64,000 nt of DNA from Chelonoidis abingdonii (lineage: Eukaryota; Chordata; Testudines; Testudinidae): positions 145,152,652 to 145,216,651 of the forward strand of contig NC_133773.1 in assembly GCF_003597395.2 (NCBI RefSeq). The letters are read 5' to 3'. Below are positions 46,546 through 57,120 of this stretch, piece by piece. The position numbers and the translations under genes were made by a program. The notes beneath the pieces were generated by a model that had not been told where the DNA came from, did not search any database, and saw only the letters and a list, made by a program, of their open reading frames with translations. How positions within the stretch are numbered: position 1 is the stretch's first letter; each line of letters starts with the position of its first letter.

Positions 46546-48539
46546 CACCCCCAGCCCGAGGGAGTTCACACTCACACCTAGTGCAACAGGCCCCAATCAC
46601 AGCAGTGTCCTCTGGGCATGACGGCAGCTCAGACAACACTTGGCTGCCAAGTTTCAGCTCCTCATAAGCGATTAGGCTACGCTGAGGAACTTGAAATAAA
46701 AATCAGCTCGTGTAGCCACAACAGCAGCCCAGCCAGGTGTGAGCGGCAGGGCACGCCTGACCTGCATGCAAAGGGAGTGGAGGCGGATACCTCGCAATGC
46801 AGGTACATGAGTCAGCAAGAAAGATGCTCACTCCGGATTAGAGAGATTATCTAGCTGTGCATCTCTCTTACAACCCTTTGGGTGGGCTGGGGGGAAAGTG
46901 TCTTAGTCTAGGATCTGCCATGGAAGAGGAGAAGTTGGCCAACACCATGAGTGATTTTCACCTACCCTGTCCCCTGCAGGGCCACCGCAGTCAATTGCCA
47001 GATAGCCCAGCCTAGTGACCGGTAGGCATGTCCAGGCCCTAGGTTCAGGGCAGAGGCTCCCCCCAGCCTGGCTGAGCAGGGCTGAAATGCAGCGCAAGGG
47101 AACCCCAGATGGTTCCTCTGCCCTGGAAAGGGGGTGGCCGGGACAGGGTGTTGTGAGAGGGACAGCAAGCTGCAGAACAAACAGCAAGCTAGTAACTACC
47201 AGCCCTATCATCTCCAGGGGGCAGGGAACCCCCCCCGAGCTCCCTGCAGCTCATTCTGACACAAGGCTGCATTGGCACCTCTCCCCATCCACAAGCCCCC
47301 ACTAGGTGTCAGGGATGAGACCCCACCTAGCCACGGCGAGTCAGGGCACATGAACGCAGGCTCAGCGCTTCCCTACTGACACAGCCCCCTAGATTCCACA
47401 CATCCCACTGGTAGGCAACTGCTGGCCAAGGAGAGTGCCAAAACGGGATCCAGCTACGATCCCCTCGGCCTGCAGAGTGCCAGCTCAGCAGAGTACCAAC
47501 AGCAGGGCTGCCATGGGGCAAAGGTGGGACCCTGCCCCCCATTTAAACTCCCCTCTCCCAGCGGAGCAGGATGGCAGTGCTGAGACGTTCATAGTTACCA
47601 GCTATGGAAGGTGCAGGTTTTTCCTTCAGCCTAGGAAGCCTGGGGGGTCTCAACATTCAGTGGCCACAGCAGACTAAGAGGGGCTCCTCTAACTCACACC
47701 CGCCCAAAGCCTCAAGTGTCATGGCGCTATGAAGGGCTGCTGCAGACTGAGCAGCCAGCTCAAGGAGGAGAGCAAGGTCTCAGGCATCCCAACCCTGTAG
47801 CCACAGCAAGGAGGGTGAGCCCACAGCACCAGCCCCACGATCCTCTGCTTGGCTGCTGTTCAGCAGCTTATGGAGAGCGGAACCGGAGCCAGCTGCACTG
47901 GCAGATTTTCAGCACAGGAGGGAAGAGCTTCCGTGTTCCTGGTTAAAATCCCTCTTGGGGAAACAAGCAGCCCCCAGCAGCCAATAGAGGCATTCGATAG
48001 CATCCAAGTTCACTCCCAGACTGAGAGGATGGGGAAAGGAGAGAAACACAGTGCTGGGCACTTTAAAAATAAAACAAGCCAAGAGACACACAGAGAGACT
48101 CTTCTCTCTCTGTCAGTCCTGAGCCACGGTGCCCCCAAGGCACATAGCACCAGCTTCCTTCCCAAACCCGAACAAAATCAAACTGACTGTGAATTGCACC
48201 GACCAGACTCGGCACTGAGCAGGGCACAGGAAAGCCAATGTCAGACAGCTGGGATCATGGCCTGAAAATACACCAGCCAGCAGCCAAACCCCACCAGCAA
48301 TGAGAAAAGGCAGCCTGGCTCTCCCCTACCACATCCCCCTCACTACTGACCCAGCCCCTCACCTGAGCGAGGGAGGCATTGCCAGTACCCTGGCAAGCCC
48401 CTGGATTGCATCTGGCTAAGTACCGCAGCAGGACCCATCCCCTGCTCACCGTGCAGCAAAGACACAAAATGTCATTGGATTCCCCCTCCCTGTCCTGGCT
48501 TCACTTGCCAGAGCTCCCAATTGAAGCTACAGATGCCCA
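46546..48539. other. No feature recognised (ADISSP intron 1, 5' end)
   Basis: Unassigned, fairly GC-rich sequence next to the start exon. No repeat was recognised. Confidence 0.45.
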
Positions 48540-48913
48540 GGTGGGCGCGCAAACAAAGTTACAGCGCGTCGATCAAGGCGACTCATCTCGCGACAGCAGC
48601 TTGAAGAAATGGTTCTAGATCAGACCCGTCTGGTAATTGCAAAGGGCCGGGGGGAGCGCCAGCACCCGCCTCCCCAAAACACAGGATTAAAACACGTCCA
48701 AGTTCTAAAATCTAAAGCGGAAGGGAAGTTCAACTTTCAAAATCAGAGACAAGATCCGACCTCTAGGGCTAAACTATTTTGAATTGCAAATGTACCACCC
48801 TGTCTTAACCTGGTTTCTGCAAGTAGCAGAGAAAAACAATTCAACTTGCAAGAGAGCAGGAGCTCCATCCCTGCTTACGCAGATCAGAGAGCCCCTGCAG
48901 CGTGGTAACTTAC

Positions 48914-48932
48914 CCTTATTAGCTGCAGCCAT
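48914..48932 (-). CDS. ADISSP: ADISSP (C20orf27) coding exon 1, start codon exon
   Basis: Read on the minus strand, the ATG is at 48932-48930 and the codons give MAAANK plus the first G of a Gly codon. A consensus donor GTAAGT follows from 48913. The human protein, as I remember it, starts MAAANKG, and exon 2 at 30576-30718 supplies the two bases that complete the glycine. The codon directly before the ATG is an in-frame TAG, so translation cannot start further upstream in this frame. ADISSP is a small protein of about 174 residues. It is described in the literature as a secreted adipose signalling factor, and it has no obvious classical signal peptide here. The start context is weak at -3 (T) but has G at +4. 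A 19-nt match would be poor evidence alone; the matching phase and sequence of exon 2 make it convincing. Confidence 0.88.
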
Positions 48933-49010
48933 CTAGCCCACAAGCGTGTTAGAGCTTCAGGCGAATGGGCAGGCGGCCATCGTCCACACAGCGACCTCTT
49001 CGAACACGAG
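48933..49010 (-). promoter_or_regulatory. ADISSP: ADISSP 5' UTR with upstream ORF and a possible splice acceptor
   Basis: Upstream of the ADISSP ATG on the minus strand lies an upstream ORF at 48980-48957, encoding MAACPFA then TGA. Its start context is A at -3 and G at +4, stronger than that of the main ATG (T at -3). It is in the same frame as the main ORF, ends 24 nt before it, and a second in-frame TAG abuts the main ATG. A pyrimidine-rich tract ending CCTTCCCCAG at 49020-49011 could be a 3' splice site, which would make 49010 the exon's 5' edge and imply a noncoding first exon further right. Equally, transcription could start within this CpG-enriched stretch. No matching donor was found within a few hundred bases to the right. 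The 5' boundary is therefore uncertain. Confidence 0.55.
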
Positions 49011-49554
49011 CTGGGGAAGGGAAGGCGACAGAATTGGACAGGTTAGCAGGGGAAGACTCAGCCTATCATCCGATCACTGCCTGCAGGAAGGTCTTGTATT
49101 GAAGCACTGCATCCGATCAGCGCCCGAAAAGGCTTCTTCTGGGTCCTAGCGTCTGACAGGGGTAAGACACTCAGAAAACCATGCTAAGGCTGCGGTGCGA
49201 CAAGTGGAAGCAGGCGCAGAACATCCTCTGTAAAAGCCAATCCTCCAGCTGGAACTTGGGTCCTGGAGCACACGCTCGAGCACAGTCCTGCATCTGCAGT
49301 CACACAGAGGCTCTGTCTACTCGCTGCACCGCCGAGGCAGGACAACCCCAAGGGTTAAAGCAGGCTAAGCGATGCTCAGGGGGAAGTGGATGGTGAGAGC
49401 AGCCTCCCTGCAGCTTATATGAATTAAAAGATCCCCTTGCTTCTTGGAAACGAAGGAGCACTCAAATAAATACCCTGGAACCGGCTTCAGCACTCAAGCT
49501 GTCATCTTCAGCCACTTGAGTGACAGACGCTGGGCTTGGTCAGGCACTTAGCAC

Positions 49555-49700
49555 AACAAGATTCAGTCCCCAGCTCTGCCACAGACTCCCCAGGTGACCT
49601 CGAGGGAGTCACTTAACCTCTGGGGCTCAGATCCCCATAACACATTTCCCTTCTCCCACCCTGTCTCTCATCCACTTCAATTTTGGTGGCAGGAGCTGCC
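49555..49700 (+). mobile_element. MIR SINE fragment
   Basis: CCCAGCTCTGCCACAGACTC, CCAGGTGACCTCGAGGGAGTC, ACTTAACCTCTGGGGCTCAG. Confidence 0.75.
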
Positions 49701-49854
49701 TCTTACGCTGCCTCCCTCCATTACCCTGCACAATGTGGCCCTGATCTTAGCTAAGGCTGCAGGTGTGACTGCTTACAAACAGGAAACGTGCCATGCCATA
49801 TAAAGGTAGAAGCATTTCATAAGGAAAGCAATCTCCTTTTAAAAGAAAGGGCAG

Positions 49855-50045
49855 CAGCCCGGTTTAGTGGACCAGGCAACTGGGAGACAGAAGACCTATT
49901 CCCAGCCACTAGCCTGCCGTGTGATCCTGAGCAAAAAGCTGCTGTGCCTCGGTTTACCCATCTGTACAATGAAGGAGGGCCCATGCAACCTTGACTTTCA
50001 AAGCACTGAGTTGTCAGCTAAAATGACGCTATGTAAATATTTTTC
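49855..50045 (+). mobile_element. MIR SINE
   Basis: GCCCGGTTTAGTGGACCAGG, TGTGATCCTGAGCAAAAAGC, CTCGGTTTACCCATCTGTAC, AATGAAGGAGGGCCC, then CAAAGCACTGAG are MIR blocks in order. Confidence 0.75.
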
Positions 50046-50839
50046 TACTCTAAAAGAAGCAGAAGAGAGTGATTATCCAGAGACAGAGACAGATTTCAAA
50101 CAGCAGATGTGTATCCTACCATGGATGTATGTCCCAGAAATGGTGTAAAACAGAGCCTTTACCTAACACTTGGGTTTTTTCCCTGAGAAATATCCTTAAT
50201 GTATTCCCCCCACCCAGCCAGAACCAGCTAGAGTTTCATTAACACTTTTTTTTTTTAACATTACAACATTTCTCCAGAGTCTCACCACAGAACAGTTTGT
50301 ACCAGATACCAGAGCGCACTTCTATTGAAAGTTGTTTGCAGACGTGTCAGAGATAAAAATAGGGCTTTGCCTCAGTTGTAGTCAAACCGCCTGTCTCTCC
50401 CACTCTTTTCTCGTTGATGCCTCAGCACCATCCACACTCTCATTTGGGATGAAGCGCCTGGCCCTGCCTGCATCACGAGACGTGGGTCAATGCCACCTCT
50501 AGCCCTGCCCTTATTCCCACAACATCCTCTCTAAGCCAACAGCCAAGACAGACCCCAGAATGCCCAAACATAAGGAGAGGAGGTGAAATAGCTGTCCTGG
50601 TCCCCTCCAGCCTCAAAATGCAGAAGAGGCCCCATCAAAGAAACAAAGACACTGGAATACATCCATATGATCTGCTAGACGAAGGACAAGGGAACCTAGG
50701 ACTCCTGGTGGTATCCAGAGCTCCAGATAGGAAGCTGAGGAGTTTACAGGGCTGCTGCACAGCACAGTCCTGGAGCCCCCAGATTCCTAATCCTCAAGCC
50801 GTCAAATAGACAGACAGTCTCAATGACGCAGTGGTACCT
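50046..50839. other. No feature recognised
   Basis: Unassigned, except that CTAGGACTCCTGGTGGTATCC near 50695 looks like a small MIR piece. Confidence 0.4.
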
Positions 50840-51520
50840 GCCCTCATGGCAACCAGGACATTCTCCCAGGCTGCCTCTGGACCTACACATGCAGCTGGAC
50901 ACATCCCGGATTCTATCTTCAGCCTAGGACTGGACACTGGAGATGCCACCAACATACCACTCTCCTGGTCTGACCAATGCCTCATGACCCTAGATGACCC
51001 GTCCCCAAACCTCCCTAGGACTTTCAACTCATCCAAGGAGAACAAGCCACCTGGATACATTAACTCACAAGTGCCTTGCCTGGGTAACAGTACCATCTCC
51101 TGACTGATGTCCCCCACCACTGACACCTTGGCCCCAAGTCATCCACTCCCCTCCCATCACCACACCGACCAAGAATATTGCCTTGAGCTACAGCAGATGA
51201 AGCGCAGAGGGAGAATGTTAGACACCAGTGATGTTAAAAACAAAACCAACAACCTGAATCCCTCTGCCAGAAGCACAACCACCACCTCCAGGACAATGTC
51301 ACTGCTGTAAAGGCAAAACGAGCCTTTCACTCCACCACTATCTCCACAGCACCAGCCAGCCGTTCTTCTGCACAGTGAACTGGCTGACCAACCCGGACGG
51401 CAGACCCAAGCACCGACCCTTGCCAAGGGCTATCAGCAAACATCACTGATAAGGTCCCTTTTTCAAACAAGAAACAGCAAAAGTTATGTCTATGCAATCC
51501 CACTAGAGCACTGATCTGCA
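50840..51520 (+). mobile_element. L2-like LINE ORF2 remnant, endonuclease to RT linker
   Basis: Frame-shifted translation shows GDATNIPLSWSDQCLMTLD, comparable to L2 ..VSDHFLV.., then AVKAKRAFHSTTIS and FCTVNWLTNPDGRP, comparable to the L2 KRAYFSSLI and LFSTVNRLLNP linker. Stops are frequent. Confidence 0.55.
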
Positions 51521-51547
51521 AAACCTTCATAACTGGCGATGACGCAG

Positions 51548-51670
51548 GAGAAGGAAAATACCCAGCTTGACCCTCTGATCCCAGAGGGAGTTGGGCGGGC
51601 TGGCCAATAGAAAAAAAAAATTACTTGAAAACTCAGACCACCTTATATGGCAACTGCGACTCAGACAGTA
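51548..51670 (+). repeat. Direct repeat pair, copy 1
   Basis: It resembles 53947-54072: AATACCCAGCTTGACCCTCTGA, GGGCTGGCCAATAGAAAAAA, CCTTATATGGCAACTGCGACTC. The two lie about 2.4 kb apart in the same orientation, and two hAT elements are the main content between them. Confidence 0.65.
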
Positions 51671-51745
51671 AATGTTTCTGAAGACTGGCACACTGCTAAT
51701 ATAGTGCCTACTTTTAAAGAGAACCCTGGATTTCCTTTGGCAATC
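51655..51745 (+). mobile_element. CR1 LINE RT fragment, short
   Basis: EDWHTANIVPTFKENP resembles the CR1 RT block DWRTANVVPIFKKG. Confidence 0.55.
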
Positions 51746-51997
51746 AGGAAAGAAAATCCTGACCATTGTAGATTGCAAAGACTGGAATTCTTTTCTGGAG
51801 GGAGGAGACAAAGGAAGGGCTGCAACAGAGGGACCTACCAGGTTTCTTACACTAAGCAACCTTTGTCAAAGGCACCTTTTCTCCTCCATGCATATATTCC
51901 CTGGATATGCTCACAATATCTGACTACTCCAATGCTGTGTGCTCCGGCTAGCCTCCAAAGCCAACACACCCACAGGAGAAGGAACTAGATTCTATTC

Positions 51998-53528
51998 CAG
52001 GAGTCGGCAACCTACGGCACACGTGCCAATGGTGGCATGCGAGCCGATTTTTAATGGCACGCTGAGGTCCCTGCTGCCGGCCCCACTCAGCCTGCCGCCA
52101 GCCTGGGTGAACGGAACCACAGGCTGGCAGTGGGCTGAGCAGGCCGGCAACTGAGAGCCCGGCTGGCAAGGGGCCAGCAGCCGGAACCGAAACCCAGCCT
52201 GAACTCGGAGCCAGCTGATGCTGGGGCGCAGCGTCTGGCACATTCTCAGCTGGGGGGCTGCTGGAACTCTCCTGCAAGCTGGCGCAGGCAGCGGAAGCAG
52301 CAGGCAGTCGGGCAAGTGAAAGGGACCGGCGGGAGGCGCAGTGGAGGTGTCCGCATCCCAGCCTGTCCTGCTGCCCCTCTCTCGCCACTGTGGCTGGACA
52401 CCAGGGCACTGCAAGCACATGCCGTCCCTGCGGCCCCTGGGGGAAGGGAGTGGCAGGCCAGAGGGTCTTCTGCAGGTCCGGCTCCAGCGTTTTTGCCACC
52501 CAGAGCAGGAAAAAAAAAAAAAAAGCCGTGATCGCAATTGCGATCACTATCTGCAGCAGCTCTACTGCTGCTGCTTCAGTCTTCAGCGGCTGGTCCTTCC
52601 CTCAGTGAGGGACCTGCCACTGAAGAGCCAGACATGGCCCCCATCCGTTGGCCACTCCCCTGGTCTTCTTCCACCGCCCCCCATTTGCCTGCAGATGCAG
52701 TGCCCCCACACAGTTGGCCCACGGCTCCCTTGGCAGAAACAGGAACAGCATGGGGCAGGGACCCATCCACCATCCAGTTAACCGGGCTGCAACTGGGATT
52801 GTCCCAGGCCAGCCCCAAGTCCCTGTCCCCCCAGGACTTCCCCCTACACCCCCCAACCTCCTGCCCTGAATCCCTCACACCACCCAACCCTGACTCCTAC
52901 ACCCCCCATGCTCCCAGCCCTGACTCCTGCACCAGACACATCCCCACCCCTTGCCCTGATCCCCATGCACCCCAACCCCTTGCTCTGAGTGCTCCCATAC
53001 ACACATCCCAGCCCCTGAGCTCCTCTCCCCCCAGAGGGAGGATGTAATACAACAGTACCTGTAAGAAATTTAAGTTACTTTTACCCCTGCCGGAACCCCA
53101 GACCAGCAGCGGACTGAGTGGGGCCAGTGGCAGGCTGAGAGGCTCAGCCCGGTGCCGGTCTGGGGTTCCAGCCACCAGCCCCCCTGCCCACTCAGCTCAC
53201 TGCTGGCCTGGGGTACCAGGAGCCAGCCCAGGGCTCTGCTCCTGGCCTCAGCCACTCCCTGCTGTGGCACACATTGGAAAACTCAGCAAGGAAAAGGATC
53301 ACACTAAAATGATAAGATCGGCATTTTAATTTTATTTTAAATGAAACTTCTTAAATATTTTAAAAACCTTATTTACTTTACATACAACAATTGTTTATTT
53401 ATATAATATAGACTTATAGAAAGAGACCTTCTAAAAACGTTAAAATGTATTACTGGCACACGAAACCTTCAATTAGAGTGAATAAATGAAGACTTGGCAC
53501 AGCCCTTCTGAAAGGTTGCCGACCCCTG
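51998..53528. mobile_element. hAT-type element, 1.5 kb
   Basis: The left end CAGGAGTCGGCAACCTACGG and the reverse complement of the right end CAGGGGTCGGCAACC form the inverted termini. The flanks TTCTATTC (51990-51997) and AGCTATTC (53529-53536) share 6 of 8 bases. The right third is AT-rich. The middle, 52480-53060, holds GC-rich and tandem CCCTGACTCCTGCACC-type text and a 15-A run, perhaps a second inserted element. No transposase ORF was recognised. Confidence 0.75.
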
Positions 53529-53659
53529 AGCTATTCCTTCCCACGCTGCTACCTAATTGCTCACGAATCTCCAGTTACAGGGACAATCCATTACATCTTT
53601 GCGAGCCTACTGAAGGGTGGCTCTGCAGAACCTTTGGTACTGCTCGTGATGCACTAGAA

Positions 53660-53938
53660 CAGCGGTCTTCAATCTGTGGGGTCTGTCCCCTAGGGGGGCA
53701 GAGAGTAACATTTGGGAAGCACAGCTGGAGCCTGGACGCCAAGGGTCCCAGCCACCGGTCCCACACCTGGGGGTCCGCTCCTGCCCCCTCCTGGAGCTGT
53801 GGCCCCAGCTTTGACCCCCTTAACCGTGATCACATCCCCCCCTCCTGGAGCTGTGGCCCCGCTCCTGCCTCCATGGAAGGGAGGGGACACGCAGACATGG
53901 GTAAGGGGAGCATGAGATAAAAAGTTTCTGGACTACTG
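53660..53938. mobile_element. hAT-type MITE, 279 bp
   Basis: The left end is CAGCGGTCTTCAATCTG and the reverse complement of the right end is CAGTAGTCCAGAAACTT. The flanks CACTAGAA (53652-53659) and CTCTAGAA (53939-53946) match at 7 of 8 bases. Confidence 0.75.
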
Positions 53939-53946
53939 CTCTAGAA

Positions 53947-54072
53947 GGAAGAAACCCAGCTTGATTCTCTGAGCCCAGCCCAAGCTGACAGGGCTGGCAG
54001 TTAGAAAAAAATATACTATTTTAGTTGTAAACAGAGCACTTCTTATATGGAAATTGAGACTCAAGACACAGA
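53947..54072 (+). repeat. Direct repeat pair, copy 2
   Basis: AGAAACCCAGCTTGATTCTCTGA, CAGGGCTGGCAGTTAGAAAAA, and CTTATATGGAAATTGAGACTC align with 51548-51670. It begins right after the target duplication of the MITE at 53660. Confidence 0.65.
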
Positions 54073-54380
54073 GTCCATTTTACTGAGTCACTTTTCAGAG
54101 TAAAGCACACTTTGCAGAGGAAATTTGCTGCAATCGGATTTTAACTGGGACAGTTTTTAAACCACCAAAAACTTTAGAGCTTGCAAGTTCTTCGGATTAC
54201 TCACTGGAGGTGAGTAACAAAGCTTAGCTGGGTTTAACATGAAACCCAGACTGACATGCTGAACACCCCATGCCCGGTTACCAGGTTTAGGGCTGGGACA
54301 AAGATTTAATCCGCTTTCCTAAAAATTCTTCATAGCCTCCAGCGGGGTCTGCCAGCAATGCACCAAAACGCATCCATCTG

Positions 54381-54705
54381 GACCAGGGGGTTGCAAACTT
54401 TTTCTTGCTGGGGCCCCCTCCTCAACATGCTTTAAAAACGCCAGGGGCTGGCAGAGGAGGGAGAAACTCGGGGCTCTGGGCCTGGGGGGACCCTGGGGCA
54501 TAGGCCTAGTTTTACTTCTATTGGTGGGGGGGCAAGAGCTGGTGTGGCTTAAGGCAGCTCTGCACAGTGGGGTCCAGGGAGGGAGCGCCCCCTCCACCCC
54601 GACTCACTCCCGAGGCCACCCAGCCTGTCTGGGCTGTGGGGGGACACAACCAAAACATATAATTTAAAGGGGAGAGTCAGGTCAAAGAGTTTGAAAACTG
54701 CTCAG
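54381..54705. mobile_element. hAT-like element, termini partial
   Basis: Left AGGGGGTTGCAAACTTTTTC and right AAAGAGTTTGAAAACTGCTC (reverse complement GAGCAGTTTTCAAACTC) are inverted. An 8-bp duplication was not resolved. Confidence 0.55.
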
Positions 54706-54940
54706 GGTGCAGGGAAGGGGTAGAGGAGCTGTGTGCGAGAAAGGGAGTAGCTAGGGGCTGTGTGCGGGCAGGGGGGAGCTCAGGGGGCAGGCAGGGGGGT
54801 AGCTCAGGGTGCAGGGAAGGGATAGCTAGGGGCTGTGCAGGCAGGGGGGTAGCTCAGGGAGCGGGTAGCTGGGGGCTGTGTGCCGGCAGGGGGGTAGCTT
54901 AGGGAGCAGGGAGGGGTAGCTAGGGGATGTGTGTGGGTGG
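54706..54940 (+). repeat. Degenerate minisatellite, unit about 40-75 bp
   Basis: The core GTAGCTAGGGGCTGTGTG recurs near 54747, 54821, 54865 and 54917, alternating with GGGGGGTAGCTCAGGG near 54786, 54846 and 54890. The spacing is irregular. It probably arose inside a GC-rich hAT interior. Confidence 0.75.
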
Positions 54941-55400
54941 AGGGGGTTCCCAGTGCTACTCCCAGCTTCGGCGGGCAGAGGGAGGGTGCTGGGGCTCCCA
55001 GCTTCTCACACACACACACCCCCGCTGCTCCTGGCTGGAGTAGGGAGGAGGTTTGCCGGCTTCAGTCCCACGCTGCTCCCAGCTGCAGGGCAGCCACCTC
55101 CTTTAGCCCTGCGCTGCTCCCGGCTTCAGCACTGGACTGGACTATCATGCATCATCTGGCATGTATTTCCTTTGGTCAGCTGTAAAATTTGCTCCCTTTC
55201 ACCATCAACTGTCCTCCTCGTCGTCTTGAATTATAAGACAAGCTAAAGAAAAGTGTCCAGCCTCCCCCTACATGCCACATATTCCTTTGGATCCCTTCAT
55301 CAGTCACACTTTATAAATGGAAACTTATCGTAGTTAATACCAGATTAGCAGATCTTTTCATAACTGATGAACCAATTGTTACGGAGCCCAACAGATCGAT
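54941..55400. other. No feature recognised
   Basis: GC-rich to 55140 (possibly the rest of a hAT interior), then unassigned AT-richer sequence. Confidence 0.4.
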
Positions 55401-55404
55401 ATAG

Positions 55405-55990
55405 ACTCAAAGATGCGAAGCCCAGAAGGGACCATTATGCCCTTGCATAAACAGGCGAGAGACTCTCACCCACACGGTTTATAAGCATGGCCGATATCTC
55501 AAACATCTCTCACTTATATTGTTAGAACCATCTTTAGCACATGCTACTCATGTCTAACATACTGATATAACTTCTAATTATGAAGGGTTAATTAATGATT
55601 AATAGAACCTTCATATAAAGTATACCACATTTATCAGGGCCTCTTTGGATGATAGCAAAATGATTGGGACCCTCTTCACATGGAAGCTTTCCTCCCATGC
55701 CCCTCATCATTTTCATCACCCATCTCTGAGCCCATCTCTAGTCCTGCCCTGTCCTTCTGGAAACAGGGCTTCCCAAACTGAACACGGCACCCCAGAGGGC
55801 GGCAAAGGCAGGTTCATACAACGACACTAGATTACTGTGCTTTATTGTTCTCCAACCCATTTCTCTTCTGCCCCAATGGTGCATTTACTGGCATGCATTG
55901 AGTAGAGATCTTTGCGCTCTCCCCAATGAGGCCCAGGTCTCTTCTCACTCCCATCAGTTCATTTTGCACCTAGTGAATGAGTAACTCAAA
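55405..55990 (-). mobile_element. CR1-like LINE remnant (minus strand)
   Basis: AGCCCAGAAGGGACCATTATG then the later ACCCATCTCTGAGCCCATC, CCAAACTGAACACGGCACCCC and TGCACCTAGTGAATGAGTAAC resemble a reversed CR1-group 3' half, well diverged. The middle, about 55500-55660, is unassigned. Confidence 0.4.
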
Positions 55991-56216
55991 TCAGAGCCAT
56001 TATCCATCAAAGGATCAGGCATTAGCTGCATTTATGCCCTAGCGGGAATCCTTTAGCCATCAAAGATGAACACCAATGCTTTGTAATAATGCAGCAAATC
56101 TAGCAGCAACCTGAATAAGAGATCCATACCCCTGGGAAATTATTGTTTTTAAGATATAAATTCTTTTATTTTGGAGGAAATTTCATGTTATTTTGGTTTA
56201 TCCTGCTCCCAGGGAG

Positions 56217-56962
56217 TAGGGTTGCCAGGCATCTGGTTTTCAACTGGAATGCCCGATTGCAAAGGGACCCTGGTGGCTCCGGCCAGCAATGCTGACCAGG
56301 CCATTAAAAGTCCAGTCAGTGGCACAACAGAGCTAAGGCAGGCTCCCTGCCTGCTCTAGTTCCACACGGCTCCCAGAAGCAGCCAGCACGATCCCTAGGG
56401 GCAATCAGGGAAGCTCTGCACACTGCCCCCATCCCCAGCTCCCATTGGCCAGAAACCGTGGCTAATGGGAGCTGGGGGGGCGGCACCTGCAGCCAGGGGC
56501 AGCGCACACCACACAGAGCCGCCTGATCACCCCTGCACCTAGGAGCCGGACATGCTGGCTGCTTCTGGGAGGCGCATGGAGCCAGGGAGCCTGCCTTAGC
56601 CCTGCTGCGCCACTGACCAGGAGCCGCCTGATGTAAGCACCGCTTGACTAGAGCCTGCACCCCAACCCCTTGCCCCAGAGCCCCCTCCTGCAGCCCACCC
56701 AGCTGCCCCAGCCTTGAGCCTGCTCCTATGCGCCAAACCTCTCAGCCCCCACCTGGAGCCTCCTCTTGCATCTCAAACCCCTCACCTCCAGCGCCCCCTC
56801 AGGGCCTGCATCCTCAGCCAGAGCCCTCACCTCCTCCTGCCCCAGCCCAGTGAAAGTGAGTGAGGGTGGGGGGAGAGCAAGCGACAGAGAATGGGGGGAT
56901 GGAGCAAGTGGGGGTGGGGCAGGGGTGTTTAGTTGTGTGTGATTAGAAAGTTGGCAACCTTA
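56217..56962. mobile_element. hAT-type element, 0.75 kb, GGTTGCCAG termini
   Basis: The left end is TAGGGTTGCCAGGCATCTGG. The right end AGAAAGTTGGCAACCTTA has reverse complement TAAGGTTGCCAACTTTC. The interior, with GCTAAGGCAGGCTCCCTGCC, CTCCCATTGGCCAGAAACC and GCACCCCAACCCC units, then GAAAGTGAGTGAGGGTGGGG, belongs to a well-known turtle family. The target duplication was not resolved. Confidence 0.75.
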
Positions 56963-57120
56963 TGAGGGGAGCAGGTTGGAGGGTCTGCAGAGTGAGCTAC
57001 AGAGCTGGACTCAGCACCCTGCTCCAGGCATTCTGACCTGGAGCACAGCGAGCAGTGCCACATGTGACAACAGACGGTCAGCCAGGCTGAATTTGAATGT
57101 GCGGTTATGTGACGTCCATG

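Larger units (their letters stand above)
30719..48913 (-). other. ADISSP: ADISSP intron 1 (18.2 kb)
   Basis: This interval lies between the GTAAGT donor of the start exon and the TTGCAG acceptor of exon 2. It is a phase 1 intron. It holds a 400-bp solo LTR, a 402-bp hairpin MITE, a MITE beginning AGGTCTGGTCTACAC, an L2 reverse-transcriptase remnant, two larger LTR-like regions and several MIR pieces, all listed separately. The part between about 41.2 and 48.5 kb is comparatively poor in recognised repeats. No exon of another gene was recognised on either strand. Confidence 0.8.
48540..49400 (-). promoter_or_regulatory. CpG-enriched region around ADISSP exon 1, promoter candidate
   Basis: CpG dinucleotides are visibly more frequent here than in most neighbouring unique sequence. 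They cluster in several runs: GGGCGCGC near 48543, GCGCGTCGATC near 48564, CTCGCGAC near 48588, GCGACCTCTTCGAACACGAG near 48991, and CTCGCTGCACCGCCGAGG near 49320. I recognise no mobile element in the stretch, unlike the other CpG-rich patches of the window, which lie in hAT elements. It brackets the ADISSP start exon, as expected for a CpG-island promoter of a broadly expressed gene. No TATA box was recognised. CpG observed/expected was judged by eye, not calculated. Confidence 0.5.

Noticed and set aside
51948..52547. 199- and 181-codon minus-strand ORFs
   Set aside because: Both lie inside the GC-rich part of the hAT element at 51998-53528 and resemble no transposase.
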